From Streptomyces sp. NBC_00820 (GTDB taxonomy: Bacteria > Actinomycetota > Actinomycetes > Streptomycetales > Streptomycetaceae): a stretch of DNA of 64,000 nucleotides. Each line of letters starts with the position of its first letter. Position 1 is the first letter of the stretch. Below, one piece after another: positions 56,483 through 64,000 of this stretch. The notes below the pieces were generated by a model, which saw nothing but the letters and a program-made list of their open reading frames with translations, searched no databases and was not told the origin of the DNA. The position numbers were made by a program, and so were the translations under genes. The stretch covers positions 2,865,001-2,929,000 of the forward strand of contig NZ_CP108882.1 in the NCBI RefSeq assembly GCF_036347055.1. Reading direction: 5' to 3'.

Positions 56483-57427
56483 ATGGGGACGACAGCACAG
56501 CGGCGCAGGCCGGAACTGGCGGCTTTCCTGCGCGCCAGGCGGGCCCGGGTGACACCGGCGGACGTGGGGATGCCACCGGGGCTGCGGCGGCGCACGCCCG
56601 GGCTGCGGCGGGAGGAGGTGGCCCAGCTCTCCGGCGTGGGAGTGACCTGGTACACGTGGCTGGAACAGGGCCGCCCGATCAACGCGTCCGCGCAGGTGCT
56701 GGACGCGGTGGCGCGCACGCTGCGGCTCGACCCGCCCGAGCGGGAGCACCTGTACCGGCTGGCGGAGGTGGCCTTCGAGCCCGCCCCGCAACGCCTCACG
56801 CGGCAGGTCGGTCCGGAGGTCCAGGGCATCATCGACGCGCTCGATCCCCTGCTCGCCGTGGTCTACAACTCGCGTTACGACATCCTGGCGGCCAACCCCG
56901 CCTACCTCGACCTCTTCATCGTGCCGCGGACCCGCCGGCTCGGCGTGCCGAACGCCCTGTGGTCGCTGCTCACGGTGCCGGAGGAGAGATGTCCGGTGGT
57001 CCACCGGGACGCCGAGCTGCCCGTGATGGTGGCGACGCTGCGCTCCTCGTACGGCAGGCACGTGGGCGAGGCCGCCTGGGAGGACTACATACGCGCGCTG
57101 TCGGAGGCGAGTCCCCGCTTCGCGGAACTGTGGGCGAGCGGTGCGGTGACGCCGCCGGGGCCGCGGGTGAAGACGTTCCGTCATCCGGCGGTGGGCGAGC
57201 TGCGGATGACCTCGCAGTCACTGTCGATCGACGGGATGCCCGAGTGCCGGATCGTGGTCTACACGCCGGAGGACGAGGACGCGCGCACGAAGGTGGCGTT
57301 GCTGAGGGAGCGCAGACAGCGGCTGTGGCCGCCGGCGGACGAGGAGGCGGCCGGGATCGTCCACCGCCGGAAAACAGAAGATCCCGCCCCCCTGACAGGG
57401 GACGGGATCCTCATCACCGATCTTTGA
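56483..57427 (+). CDS. XRE-family regulator with MmyB-type ligand domain (second copy)
   Basis: The 314-residue product has the XRE helix-turn-helix (RRTPGLRREEVAQLSGVGV, WYTWLEQGRP) followed by the MmyB-like ligand domain (VVYNSRYDILAANPAYLDLF). It is the likely repressor or activator of the divergent exporter. Starts at 56456 and 56483 are both possible; GGGGG lies before the latter. The final 19 residues (about KTEDPAPLTGDGILITDL) are encoded by a copy of the terminator unit that follows the adjacent tRNA-Ala genes, so the C-terminus was probably extended by duplication of that unit. Confidence 0.85.
   Translation: MGTTAQRRRPELAAFLRARRARVTPADVGMPPGLRRRTPGLRREEVAQLSGVGVTWYTWLEQGRPINASAQVLDAVARTLRLDPPEREHLYRLAEVAFEPAPQRLTRQVGPEVQGIIDALDPLLAVVYNSRYDILAANPAYLDLFIVPRTRRLGVPNALWSLLTVPEERCPVVHRDAELPVMVATLRSSYGRHVGEAAWEDYIRALSEASPRFAELWASGAVTPPGPRVKTFRHPAVGELRMTSQSLSIDGMPECRIVVYTPEDEDARTKVALLRERRQRLWPPADEEAAGIVHRRKTEDPAPLTGDGILITDL
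57380..57409 (-). terminator. Terminator of tRNA-Ala copy 2, inside a coding region
   Basis: GATCCCGTCCCC, loop, GGGGGGCGGGATC on the minus strand, followed by TTCTGTTTTCC. It lies within the 3' end of the convergent regulator gene. Confidence 0.75.
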
Positions 57428-57450
57428 CAACTCCGGAGAGTGTCGATCAG

Positions 57451-57523
57451 TGGAGCTAAGGAGAATTGAACTCCTGACCTCCTGCATGCCATGCAGGCGC
57501 TCTACCAACTGAGCTATAGCCCC
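57451..57523 (-). tRNA. tRNA-Ala (GGC), copy 2
   Basis: Same 73 bases as copy 1, with the same anticodon loop ATGGCAT. Followed by its own terminator in the tandem unit. Confidence 0.95.
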
Positions 57524-57624
57524 TTGCGTTCTTCCCGCTCGGCGCGGTGAACAGGAAGAACTCTACCTGCGACCTGCCGGAAAGTGAAAATCGCGGGAAG
57601 TGCGGGAAGCACGGGAAAACAGAA

Positions 57625-57654
57625 GATCCCGCCCCCCTGACAGGGGACGGGATC
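57625..57654 (-). terminator. Terminator of tRNA-Ala copy 3
   Basis: The same hairpin as 57380-57409, displaced by 245 bases, lying between the two tandem tRNA genes. Confidence 0.75.
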
Positions 57655-57695
57655 CTCATCACCGATCTTTGACAACTCCAGAGAGTGTCGATCAG

Positions 57696-57768
57696 TGGAG
57701 CTAAGGAGAATTGAACTCCTGACCTCCTGCATGCCATGCAGGCGCTCTACCAACTGAGCTATAGCCCC
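57696..57768 (-). tRNA. tRNA-Ala (GGC), copy 3
   Basis: Same sequence as copies 1 and 2. It is the promoter-proximal member of the tandem pair. Confidence 0.95.
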
Positions 57769-57873
57769 TTGCGTTCTTCCCGCTCGGCGGGGCGAACAAG
57801 AAGAACTCTAGCCTGCGACCTGCCGGAAAGTGAAATCCGGGTCCCGGGGCCGGGACGGCGGGCCCGGGACGGG

Positions 57874-58542
57874 TCAGTCGTCGTCCCCGAGGACGGGCTC
57901 GGGGAGGGTGCCGGCGTTGTGCTCCAGCAGCCGCCAGCCGCGGGCGCCTTCGCCGAGCACGGACCAGCAGCAGTTGGAGAGGCCGCCGAGGCTCTCCCAG
58001 TGGTGGGCCTCGATGCCGAGCAGGCGGCCGATGGTGGTGCGGATGGTGCCCCCGTGACTGACGACCACGAGGGTGCCGTCCTCGGGCAGCTTCTCGGCGT
58101 GCCGCAGCACGACGGGGGCGGCACGGTCGGCGACCTCGGTCTCCAGCTCGCCGCCGCCGCGGCGGACCGGCTCACCGCGCTTCCAGGCGGCGTACTCGTC
58201 GCCGTGGCGGGCGATGATCTCCTCGTGCGTCAGCCCCTGCCAGACGCCCGCGTAGGTCTCGCGCAGGCCCTCCTCGCGGGTGATGTCGAGGCCGGTGAGG
58301 GCGGCCAGCTCGGCGGCCGTGTCCGTGGCCCGCCGCAGGTCCGAGGCGACGATCGCGTCGGGCCCCAGGGAGGCGAGCAGCCGGGCGGCGCGGCGGGCCT
58401 GCCCGATGCCGGTCTCGGTCAGCTCGACGTCCGTGGTGCCCTGGAAGCGGCGCTCCACGTTCCAGGCCGTCTGGCCGTGGCGCCACAGGATGACGCGGCG
58501 GCCCCGGCCCTGCTGGCCGGTCACCTCACCGGTGGATGTCAT
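57874..58542 (-). CDS. Histidine phosphatase family protein (phosphoglycerate mutase-like)
   Basis: The 222-residue protein has the branch 1 RHG motif VILWRHGQTAWNVERRFQG, the ASDLRRATDTA segment, the EGLRETYAGVWQGLTHEEI acid region and the second histidine VVVSHGGTIR. Such enzymes act on phosphosugars, cobalamin or other phosphate esters; here the substrate is not defined. The ATG overlaps the rsfS stop (ATGA), so translation is coupled to rsfS. This order (nadD, LCP-like, rsfS, phosphatase) is conserved in actinobacteria. Confidence 0.9.
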   Translation of the reverse strand: MTSTGEVTGQQGRGRRVILWRHGQTAWNVERRFQGTTDVELTETGIGQARRAARLLASLGPDAIVASDLRRATDTAAELAALTGLDITREEGLRETYAGVWQGLTHEEIIARHGDEYAAWKRGEPVRRGGGELETEVADRAAPVVLRHAEKLPEDGTLVVVSHGGTIRTTIGRLLGIEAHHWESLGGLSNCCWSVLGEGARGWRLLEHNAGTLPEPVLGDDD

Positions 58543-58985
58543 CGCCAGTCCCCGCCCGGCTCCTCGGCGGCATCGGCGTCGTGCAGCTTGGCGTGCTCCT
58601 CCGCCTTGCCGCGGGTGGCCTTGGCGTCGGCGGGCAGCTCGATCTCGGGGCAGTCCTTCCACAGACGCTCCAGAGCGTAGAAGACACGCTCCTCGCTGTG
58701 CTGGACGTGGACGACGATGTCGACGTAGTCGAGCAGGATCCAACGGGACTCGCGGTCGCCCTCACGGCGGACCGGCTTGGCGCCGCGCTCCTTCAGCAGG
58801 CGCTCCTCGATCTCGTCGACGATCGCCTTGACCTGGCGGTCGTTCGGCGCGGAGGCCAGCAGGAATGCGTCCGTGATCGACAGGACGTCGCTGACGTCGT
58901 AGGCGATGACGTCGTGGGCGAGCTTGTCGGCCGCCGCCTGGGCGGCGGTGGTGATGAGCTCAAGGGAACGGTCGGTGGCGGTCAC
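58539..58985 (-). CDS. rsfS: Ribosomal silencing factor RsfS
   Basis: RsfS binds protein L14 and blocks subunit joining during nutrient stress. The 148-residue protein contains the family core AYDVSDVLSITDAFLLASAPNDRQVKAIVDEIEERL and YVDIVVHVQHSEERVFYALERLW. It ends in a charged tail. The GTG start has only a weak ribosome-binding site. It is coupled to the downstream phosphatase and 169 bases from the LCP-like gene, with a hairpin between them. Confidence 0.93.
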   Translation of the reverse strand: MTATDRSLELITTAAQAAADKLAHDVIAYDVSDVLSITDAFLLASAPNDRQVKAIVDEIEERLLKERGAKPVRREGDRESRWILLDYVDIVVHVQHSEERVFYALERLWKDCPEIELPADAKATRGKAEEHAKLHDADAAEEPGGDWR

Positions 58986-59103
58986 TACGAAGCTTTCGGT
59001 CGGGGGGCGGGGGATCGGCTGGGGATGCGGGGGTCGGTCCCCACACCTGGCACAGCCCGTCGGCGGTCACTGGATCTCAAGGGTCTCACGGACCGCCGCA
59101 CCG

Positions 59104-59133
59104 CCCCCACGTGAATACGGCCTCACGTGGGGG
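59104..59133 (-). terminator. Terminator after the LCP-like gene
   Basis: CCCCCACGTGA, an eight-base loop and TCACGTGGGGG form a perfect 11-bp stem 22 bases beyond the stop codon. Confidence 0.75.
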
Positions 59134-59154
59134 TGTCCGCCCGCCGCCGGGACC

Positions 59155-60963
59155 TCAGGAGGCGGCGGGCCGGTAGTCCTGGCCGAGGACGACCAGGACG
59201 TCGGCGCCGGAGGAGACGGTGCCCTTGGTCACGGCACCGGCGGACAGGCCCAGGGTCTTGGCCACCTCGGAGGCGTTCTCCTTGTCGGCGGCGTCGGAGT
59301 AGACCACCTTGGAGACGGCCTGGGCGCCGGACGCCGTACCGCCGTCCAGGAAGGTGAAGCCGCCGTTGAGGAGCACCACGCGGGCCTTCTCGGTGTCGTC
59401 CTTCACGCCGGTGGCGTTCTGGAGGGAGACCCGGACCGCGGAACCCGCGTCGGGGCTCTTGGCGGTGCCGCCGAGGATTTCCTTGACCACGCTGTCGCTG
59501 GTCTGGGCGCTGATGGTGCCGTCGGTCTGCACGGGCAGCAGGGCCGTCCCGGAGTCGCCGCCCTTGGCGAGGTCGGCGAGCCGGGCGAGGAAGGTGCCGA
59601 GGTCCTTGTCGGTCAGCGGCGGGTCGAGGATCTGCGCGAGGGTCTGCACGGTGGTCGTGGCGCCGGTGGGGTCGGAGGACATCTTGCGCAGGACACCCTG
59701 CATGACCTGCCCGAACCGCTCCAGCTGGGCGTTCTGGGACTCGCCGGCGGCGCGGTAGGTGGCGTAGGCGACGGCCGTCTTCCCGCTCAGGGTCTGCCCC
59801 TTGCCCTGGTGGACCAGCAGGGTGGTGCCCTTCTTCTTCGTGTCCGGGTCGGGCACGTCGGCGTTGGTGTCGACCTCGATGTTGCCGACCAGCTCGACGA
59901 GGTTCTGCAGGTAGGGCGTGTCGAGGCGCCACGTGCCCTGGATGTCGGTGCCGAGGACGGTGTTGAGCTGGTCGCGGGTGCCGGAGGAGCCGTCCTCGTC
60001 GACCGACTTGGCGAGGGTCGTCGTGGTGCCGGAATCGTCGGTGAGCGCCAGGGAGTTGGGCAGCAGGACGACGGTGCCCCGCTTGGTGGTCGTGTTGTCC
60101 ACCAGGAGCACCGTGGAGGTGCCGTCCTTGCCGGTGTTGTGCAGGTGGACGACGATCACGTCGCGCTTCTGGGCGCCGGTCACGGTCGCGGCACCCTTCT
60201 TGGCGCCGGGCGCGGACAGTCCGGGCAGCATGCCCGCGTACCAGAGGTAGCCGACGCCGCCGACGGCGACGAGGGCGAGGACGACGACGAGGGCGACGAC
60301 CCGGCTGCGGGCGCGGCGGCGGGCCTCCTCGCGGCGCTCGGTGCGGTTCTCGGTGAACTTCAGCCAGTCGATGACGTCTTCGGAGTCGCCGTCGGGCTCC
60401 TCGGCGAAGGCGAACTGATCGTCCTGGTCACCGCGTTCACCGCGTTCACCCTGGTCACCCCGCTCGCCCTGTGCGTCCTGTTCACGCGGGGGCGCCGGCT
60501 CCTCGGCCTCCTGCGGCGCGTGCGCGCGCGCCTCGCCGGCGGGTCCGGCCTGCTGCGGGATGTACGCGGTCTGTTCGGCGACGCGGGGCTGCTGCCCGCT
60601 CGTCGCCGCCTGCCCGTACGGGTCGTAGGCGGTGCCGGCACCCTGGGGCCCGGTCTCCTGGGGACCGGTGGATCCGGCACCCTGGGTGCCGGTGCCGTAG
60701 GGGTCGTACGGGTTGTAGGCGGGCGCCCCGCCGTACGGGTCGTACGCCGGGGCCACCGGCTGCTGCCGGCCCGTGTCCGCCGCGCCGCCCGAGTCCCCCG
60801 TGTCCTGGGGGGCGTAGCCGTATCCCTGCCGGCCGTACGGGTCGTAGTGCTGCTGCGCCGTCGGCTGCGTGGGGACCTGTTGGTAGACAGGCCTGCCGTA
60901 CTCGTCGTAGCCGACGATCTCGTACTGGTCGCCGCCGTACCCAGCGTCGTATCGGTCGTTCAC
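59155..60963 (-). CDS. LytR-CpsA-Psr-like membrane protein with degenerate catalytic motif
   Basis: The 602-residue product has a cytoplasmic N-terminus of about 240 residues, rich in Tyr/Pro/Gly with YDPYG repeats and an Arg/Glu/Asp/Gly collagen-like stretch (GERGDQGERGERGDQ). One membrane helix (VVALVVVLALVAVGGVGYLWY) and an extracytoplasmic LCP-like domain follow. A LytR_C domain (VRVSLQNATGV...GGFTFLDGG) forms the C-terminus. LCP enzymes attach polymers to peptidoglycan and keep SIPRDxxV-type phosphate-binding Arg/Asp residues; here the corresponding strand reads VVLLPNSLAL, so catalysis is doubtful. GTG at 60963 has AGAGGGG upstream. It follows nadD on the same strand, 16 bases away. Confidence 0.85.
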   Translation of the reverse strand: MNDRYDAGYGGDQYEIVGYDEYGRPVYQQVPTQPTAQQHYDPYGRQGYGYAPQDTGDSGGAADTGRQQPVAPAYDPYGGAPAYNPYDPYGTGTQGAGSTGPQETGPQGAGTAYDPYGQAATSGQQPRVAEQTAYIPQQAGPAGEARAHAPQEAEEPAPPREQDAQGERGDQGERGERGDQDDQFAFAEEPDGDSEDVIDWLKFTENRTERREEARRRARSRVVALVVVLALVAVGGVGYLWYAGMLPGLSAPGAKKGAATVTGAQKRDVIVVHLHNTGKDGTSTVLLVDNTTTKRGTVVLLPNSLALTDDSGTTTTLAKSVDEDGSSGTRDQLNTVLGTDIQGTWRLDTPYLQNLVELVGNIEVDTNADVPDPDTKKKGTTLLVHQGKGQTLSGKTAVAYATYRAAGESQNAQLERFGQVMQGVLRKMSSDPTGATTTVQTLAQILDPPLTDKDLGTFLARLADLAKGGDSGTALLPVQTDGTISAQTSDSVVKEILGGTAKSPDAGSAVRVSLQNATGVKDDTEKARVVLLNGGFTFLDGGTASGAQAVSKVVYSDAADKENASEVAKTLGLSAGAVTKGTVSSGADVLVVLGQDYRPAAS

Positions 60964-60979
60964 CGGTGCCCCTCTCGGC

Positions 60980-61735
60980 TCACTCGCCGCGGTACAGCTC
61001 GCGCTTGTCGATGTAGCGCACGACTCCGTCCGGCACCATGTACCAGATGGGGTCGCCCTTGACGACTCTCGCACGGCAGTCCGTGGAGGAGATCGCGAGG
61101 GCGGGAACCTCGACCAGTGAGACGCCGCCCTCCGGCAGACCGGCGTCGGTCAGCTGGTGGCCGGGGCGGGTGACACCGATGAAGTGCGCGAGGGAGAAGA
61201 GTTCTTCGGAGTCGCGCCACGTCAGCAACTGGGCGAGGGCGTCGGCACCGGTGATGAAGAACAGGTCGGTGTCCGGGTTGAGGGCGCGCAGGTCGCGCAG
61301 CGTGTCCACGGTGTAGGTGGGACCGCCGCGGTCGATGTCGATGCGGCTGACGGAGAACTGCGGGTTCTCGGCGGTCGCGATGACCGTCATCAGGTAGCGG
61401 TCCTCGGCCGGGGAGACGTCGCGGTGGGACTTCTGCCACGGCTGGCCGGTGGGCACGAACACCACCTCGTCCAGCTGGAACTGGGTGGCGACCTCGCTGG
61501 CCGCCACGAGGTGCCCGTGGTGGATCGGGTCGAACGTTCCGCCCATGACGCCGAGCCGGCGCTTACCCGTGTGGGCGGGGCCGTGGCCCGGCAGGTGCGC
61601 CGGGTTCCGCGTCGGGGTGTGCTGCGCCGTTCCGGTCGCCGTTCCGGTCGTGTTGGCGGCGTGCCATGCGGCGGCGTCGGCCGCGCGCGCGGCCGTCTCG
61701 TCCACCGGACCGGTAGGCATGTCCTGCTCTCCCAT
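60980..61735 (-). CDS. nadD: Nicotinate-nucleotide adenylyltransferase
   Basis: NadD makes deamido-NAD from nicotinate mononucleotide and ATP. The product is 251 residues with an extra N-terminus of about 60 residues. The Rossmann core has the nucleotidyl-transferase motif [15 protein letters not shown], the substrate segment TGQPWQKSH and the C-terminal [10 protein letters not shown] (SxTxxR). ATG at 61735 gives [10 protein letters not shown]. The LCP-like gene and rsfS follow downstream, an actinobacterial order. The N-terminal extension is Ala/Thr-rich and probably disordered. Confidence 0.94.
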   Translation of the reverse strand: MGEQDMPTGPVDETAARAADAAAWHAANTTGTATGTAQHTPTRNPAHLPGHGPAHTGKRRLGVMGGTFDPIHHGHLVAASEVATQFQLDEVVFVPTGQPWQKSHRDVSPAEDRYLMTVIATAENPQFSVSRIDIDRGGPTYTVDTLRDLRALNPDTDLFFITGADALAQLLTWRDSEELFSLAHFIGVTRPGHQLTDAGLPEGGVSLVEVPALAISSTDCRARVVKGDPIWYMVPDGVVRYIDKRELYRGE

Positions 61736-61791
61736 GCATGCAGACCCTACCGGCCCGGTCTGAGGCTTCCGGCCGGGGACCGGGTCCCGGT

Positions 61792-61956
61792 TCAGCGGTC
61801 GCGGTTGAAGCGGGTGGTGATCCACAGCAGGAGCAGCAGGATGAACAGGGCGCAGCCGCCCGTGATGGCCGGGTTCAGGCTGTTGTGGTGGCCGCCGCGC
61901 TCCTCGCCCTCGGCGGCGAGGGTGACCAACTGGGCAGCGGTGCTGTGGAAGCTCAT
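61792..61956 (-). CDS. Small single-helix membrane protein (54 residues)
   Basis: The 54-residue product begins [20 protein letters not shown], then a Gly/His linker, and one membrane helix ([13 protein letters not shown]) with a basic end (RFNRDR). Translation is supported by the strong third-position GC bias. It is 57 bases upstream of nadD on the same strand. It resembles in length and layout the next gene (62098), and both could be small regulatory or scaffold proteins; no function is known. Confidence 0.7.
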   Translation of the reverse strand: MSFHSTAAQLVTLAAEGEERGGHHNSLNPAITGGCALFILLLLLWITTRFNRDR

Positions 61957-62097
61957 CTTCGGCAGGACCTATCGCGTGTGGGCGGTATAAAGACGTGCAC
62001 TCATGGTAAGCGTGCGCCCCGGCGGCGATCACGCCGACTCCGCCGTTGAGGGTTCCTCGGGGCGGCGGACTGCCGTGCGGGGAACTTTCCTGCCGCG

Positions 62098-62262
62098 TCA
62101 GTCGTCCTCCCGCTTGTAGCCGCGCAGCAGCAGCCAGGCGGTCAGCACACAGCCCAGGACCGTCACGATCAGGACGATCCGGAGCAGGTTTCCCGCCCCG
62201 TGCTGGGGAACGGCGTTGGCGGCGGCCTCGGTCAGCCAGGCGGCTGCGGGGTGGTGCTCCAT
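62098..62262 (-). CDS. Small single-helix membrane protein (54 residues), second
   Basis: The 54-residue product has a soluble N-terminus ([19 protein letters not shown]) and one membrane helix ([18 protein letters not shown]) followed by a short charged end (RGYKREDD). GGAG lies about eight bases before the ATG. It is separated from the first small membrane gene by 141 bases that may hold a promoter. Function unknown. Confidence 0.7.
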   Translation of the reverse strand: MEHHPAAAWLTEAAANAVPQHGAGNLLRIVLIVTVLGCVLTAWLLLRGYKREDD

Positions 62263-62363
62263 GAGGGGTACTCCTTCGGCTGTACTGCCCGTCCACGGTA
62301 TATCCGCCTAGGCTGGGCCCTGCCTCGGGGGCACAGTGGGTACTCACGCACATGGGGGAAGAC

Positions 62364-63479
62364 ATGTCCGACGACGGCCACGAGCAGACCGGGCGCGAGC
62401 GTGTACCGAGCAGGCAGCGCAGGCGTTTCGCGGAGATCTCCTCGCGTGCGTACGAGCATCCGGCGGACCGCTCGGCTCTGGTGGCGCTGCGCAAGCTGAG
62501 CGGGTTCGACACCGTCTTCAAGGCACTCAGCGGACTGCTTCCGGAGCGCAGCCTGCGGCTGCTGTTCCTGTCCGACTCGGTGCGGGTCTCCGAGCGGCAG
62601 TTCTCGCACCTGCACGACATGCTGCTGGACGCCTGTTACATCCTGGACCTGGAGAAGGTCCCGCCGATGTACGTCAACCAGGATCCGCAGCCGAACGCGA
62701 TGTGCATCGGGCTGGACGAGCCGATCATCGTCGTCACCACCGGTCTCGTCGAGCTGCTCGACGAGGAGGAGATGCGGGCCGTCGTCGGGCACGAGGTGGG
62801 GCACGCGCTGTCCGGGCACTCGGTGTACCGCACGGTCCTGCTGTTCCTGACGACCCTGGCGCTGAAGGTCGCCTGGATCCCGCTGGGCAACCTCGCGGTC
62901 ATGGCGATCGTGACGGCGCTGCGGGAGTGGTTCCGCAAGTCGGAGCTGTCCGCGGACCGGGCCGGTCTGCTGGTGGGGCAGGATCTGCGGGCCTCGATGC
63001 GCGGCCTGATGAAGATCGCGGGCGGCAATCACCTGCACGAGATGAACGTGGACGCGTTCCTGGAGCAGGCCGAGGAGTACGAGGGCGGAGGCGATCTGCG
63101 CGACTCGGTGCTGAAGATCCTCAATGTGCTCCCCCGCTCGCACCCCTTCACCACCGTCCGGGCCGCCGAGCTGAAGAAGTGGGCCGAGTCGCGGGACTAC
63201 CAGCGGATCATGGACGGTCACTACCCGCGGCGCACCGAGGACAAGGACACCAAGGTCAGCGACTCCTTCCGGGAGTCCGCGGCGAGCTACGCGAGCGATG
63301 TGAAGACCTCCAAGGACCCGCTGATGAAGCTGGTCACGGACCTCGCGGGCGGCGCGGGCGACCTGGGCGGCCGGGTCCGCCGGGGCTTCAACGGCTTCAC
63401 GAGCACGGCTCCGCCGAACGGCCCGGAGGACGGCCCGGAGGACAGCCCGGCTGACACTCCCCCGCAGAGCGAGCGCTGA
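62364..63479 (+). CDS. M48-family zinc metallopeptidase
   Basis: The 371-residue protein has the HExxH zinc motif in [17 protein letters not shown] near residue 145 and the third-ligand Glu region [10 protein letters not shown]. One or two hydrophobic segments lie between them ([27 protein letters not shown]). This is the architecture of membrane-anchored M48 peptidases related to HtpX, which cleave damaged membrane proteins. The Pro/Glu/Asp-rich C-terminal tail has repeats of [13 protein letters not shown] at 62364 has GGGGGAA three bases upstream; an ATG at 62352 is an alternative. Confidence 0.9.
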   Translation: MSDDGHEQTGRERVPSRQRRRFAEISSRAYEHPADRSALVALRKLSGFDTVFKALSGLLPERSLRLLFLSDSVRVSERQFSHLHDMLLDACYILDLEKVPPMYVNQDPQPNAMCIGLDEPIIVVTTGLVELLDEEEMRAVVGHEVGHALSGHSVYRTVLLFLTTLALKVAWIPLGNLAVMAIVTALREWFRKSELSADRAGLLVGQDLRASMRGLMKIAGGNHLHEMNVDAFLEQAEEYEGGGDLRDSVLKILNVLPRSHPFTTVRAAELKKWAESRDYQRIMDGHYPRRTEDKDTKVSDSFRESAASYASDVKTSKDPLMKLVTDLAGGAGDLGGRVRRGFNGFTSTAPPNGPEDGPEDSPADTPPQSER

Positions 63480-63518
63480 CGGCGGCCTGACGCCCCTCTC
63501 GCGGTCTCCCGCCTCCGG

Positions 63519-64000
63519 TCACACCTTCGGCTGGGCCTGGGTGGCCAGCGTGCCGCAGAGCGCCGTCGCCCTGTCCGTCGCGTAGGGGTCGGTGCCGGCC
63601 GGGCCGCCCGTCCTGGCGGCCTGGCCGGACAGGAGCGGCCGGAGGTAGGAGGTGGAGTCCTCGGCGCAGGACAGGGGGCCCGCCTGGGCGTAGGAGGAGA
63701 CCAGCCGGGTCTGGCCCACGCGCAGGGTGTCGTGGTCGAAGCGGAAGGTCACCGCGCGGCGCACGGTGAACAGGGACACCGGAGCCTTGGCGGCGGCGCC
63801 GTCGGCACGCAGCGCGTAGACGAAGGTGCTGTCGGAGGAGACCTCCAGGGTGGCCGGGTCGCTCTCGACGGCCCCCAGGGTGCCCAGGACGCGGACCCTG
63901 TCGTCGGCCAGCGTCACCCGGGAGGGATCGAACCGCACCACCCAGCCGGTGGGAGCGTGCCGGCCGTCCGCGGCCGGGTGGTCGAAGCTCCGGTCGAACT
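63519..64000 (-). CDS. Hypothetical protein, C-terminal part (5' end outside window)
   Basis: The frame is open to the window edge, so the gene begins beyond 64000. The visible 160 residues are beta-rich with segments VRFDPSRVTLADDRVRVLGT, SDSTFVYALRADG and RRAVTFRFDHDTLRVG. Two cysteines are present (LSCAED, ALCGTL). This may be an exported or membrane-anchored protein, but no family was recognised and no signal can be seen from this part. It converges on the M48 peptidase gene. Confidence 0.7.
   Translation of the reverse strand, partial: FDRSFDHPAADGRHAPTGWVVRFDPSRVTLADDRVRVLGTLGAVESDPATLEVSSDSTFVYALRADGAAAKAPVSLFTVRRAVTFRFDHDTLRVGQTRLVSSYAQAGPLSCAEDSTSYLRPLLSGQAARTGGPAGTDPYATDRATALCGTLATQAQPKV

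Larger units (their letters stand above)
57369..57835. repeat. 245-bp tandem duplication carrying tRNA-Ala and its terminator
   Basis: Copy 1 (57369-57589) and copy 2 (57614-57835) are nearly identical. Each contains, on the minus strand, an upstream segment, tRNA-Ala(GGC) and its terminator. The period is 245, with a one-base indel near the end. Copy 1 also contains the last 59 bases of the regulator gene. High identity outside the tRNA implies a recent event. Confidence 0.9.

Noticed and set aside
54096..57523. Genomic island bounded by tRNA-Ala direct repeats
   Set aside because: No integrase, relaxase or phage gene lies between the copies, and the two small zinc-ribbon genes look like core genes. 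Duplicate tRNA genes explain the repeats.

Overview
The window is high-GC actinobacterial chromosome and almost certainly Streptomyces. Third codon positions are nearly all G or C, GTG starts are frequent, intrinsic terminators often lack U-tracts, and the protein sequences are streptomycete. From memory, the gene order (era, ybeY-phoH, RNase Z-HIT-tricorn, dnaJ-hrcA, hemW, lepA/rpsT, holA, comEC-comEA, leuS, rsfS, nadD) follows the S. coelicolor SCO2530s-2580s core segment in reverse. Most genes are on the minus strand. No biosynthetic cluster, prophage, IS element or CRISPR array was seen.

Layout. 1-7 kb: the end of a GH1 glycosidase, a decayed extra copy of the era 3' end, era, an amtB-glnK ammonium pair, a cytidine-deaminase-like gene, and a divergent MmyB-type regulator/DHA2 exporter pair. 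7-14 kb: MmcQ/YjbR, CorC-like CBS protein, ybeY, phoH carrying a 360-residue intein, a PfkB kinase, a glucarate dehydratase and a tRNA-Gly(UCC). 14-25 kb: MFS protein, adenine deaminase, RNase Z, HIT, tricorn protease, a lipoprotein, VOC protein, rsmE and a nitronate-monooxygenase-like gene. 25-38 kb: dnaJ and hrcA behind a CIRCE operator, MBL hydrolase, DUF3097, Uma2, hemW, a SpoIIE-type phosphatase, acyl-CoA synthetase, lepA and rpsT. 38-48 kb: holA, YceI, arylamine N-acetyltransferase, comEC-comEA, DegV. 48-54 kb: leuS with a Leu-codon leader, then a cytochrome-like membrane protein coupled to a NuoF/ferredoxin-like protein. 54-58 kb: three identical tRNA-Ala(GGC) genes around two small zinc-ribbon proteins and a second exporter/MmyB-regulator pair. 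58-64 kb: histidine phosphatase, rsfS, LCP-like protein, nadD, two 54-residue membrane proteins, an M48 peptidase and the end of an unrecognised gene.

How the genes work together. Translation and ribosome biogenesis dominate (era, ybeY, rsmE, lepA, rpsT, leuS, rsfS, tRNAs). Protein quality control is also present (hrcA-dnaJ, tricorn, M48). rsfS and the phosphatase are translationally coupled and sit beside nadD. comEA and comEC are coupled by a GTGA overlap.

The most interesting signals are: the phoH intein, whose residues fit the rare class 3 (W-C-T) splicing type; the leuS leader peptide with three consecutive Leu codons followed by an intrinsic terminator; a 245-bp tandem duplication that doubled a tRNA-Ala and whose terminator DNA encodes the tail of the neighbouring regulator; the duplicated era 3' end; and a perfect 12-bp inverted repeat over the start codon of the nitronate-monooxygenase-like gene. 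Start codons, RNA structures and spacings were judged by eye without computation.
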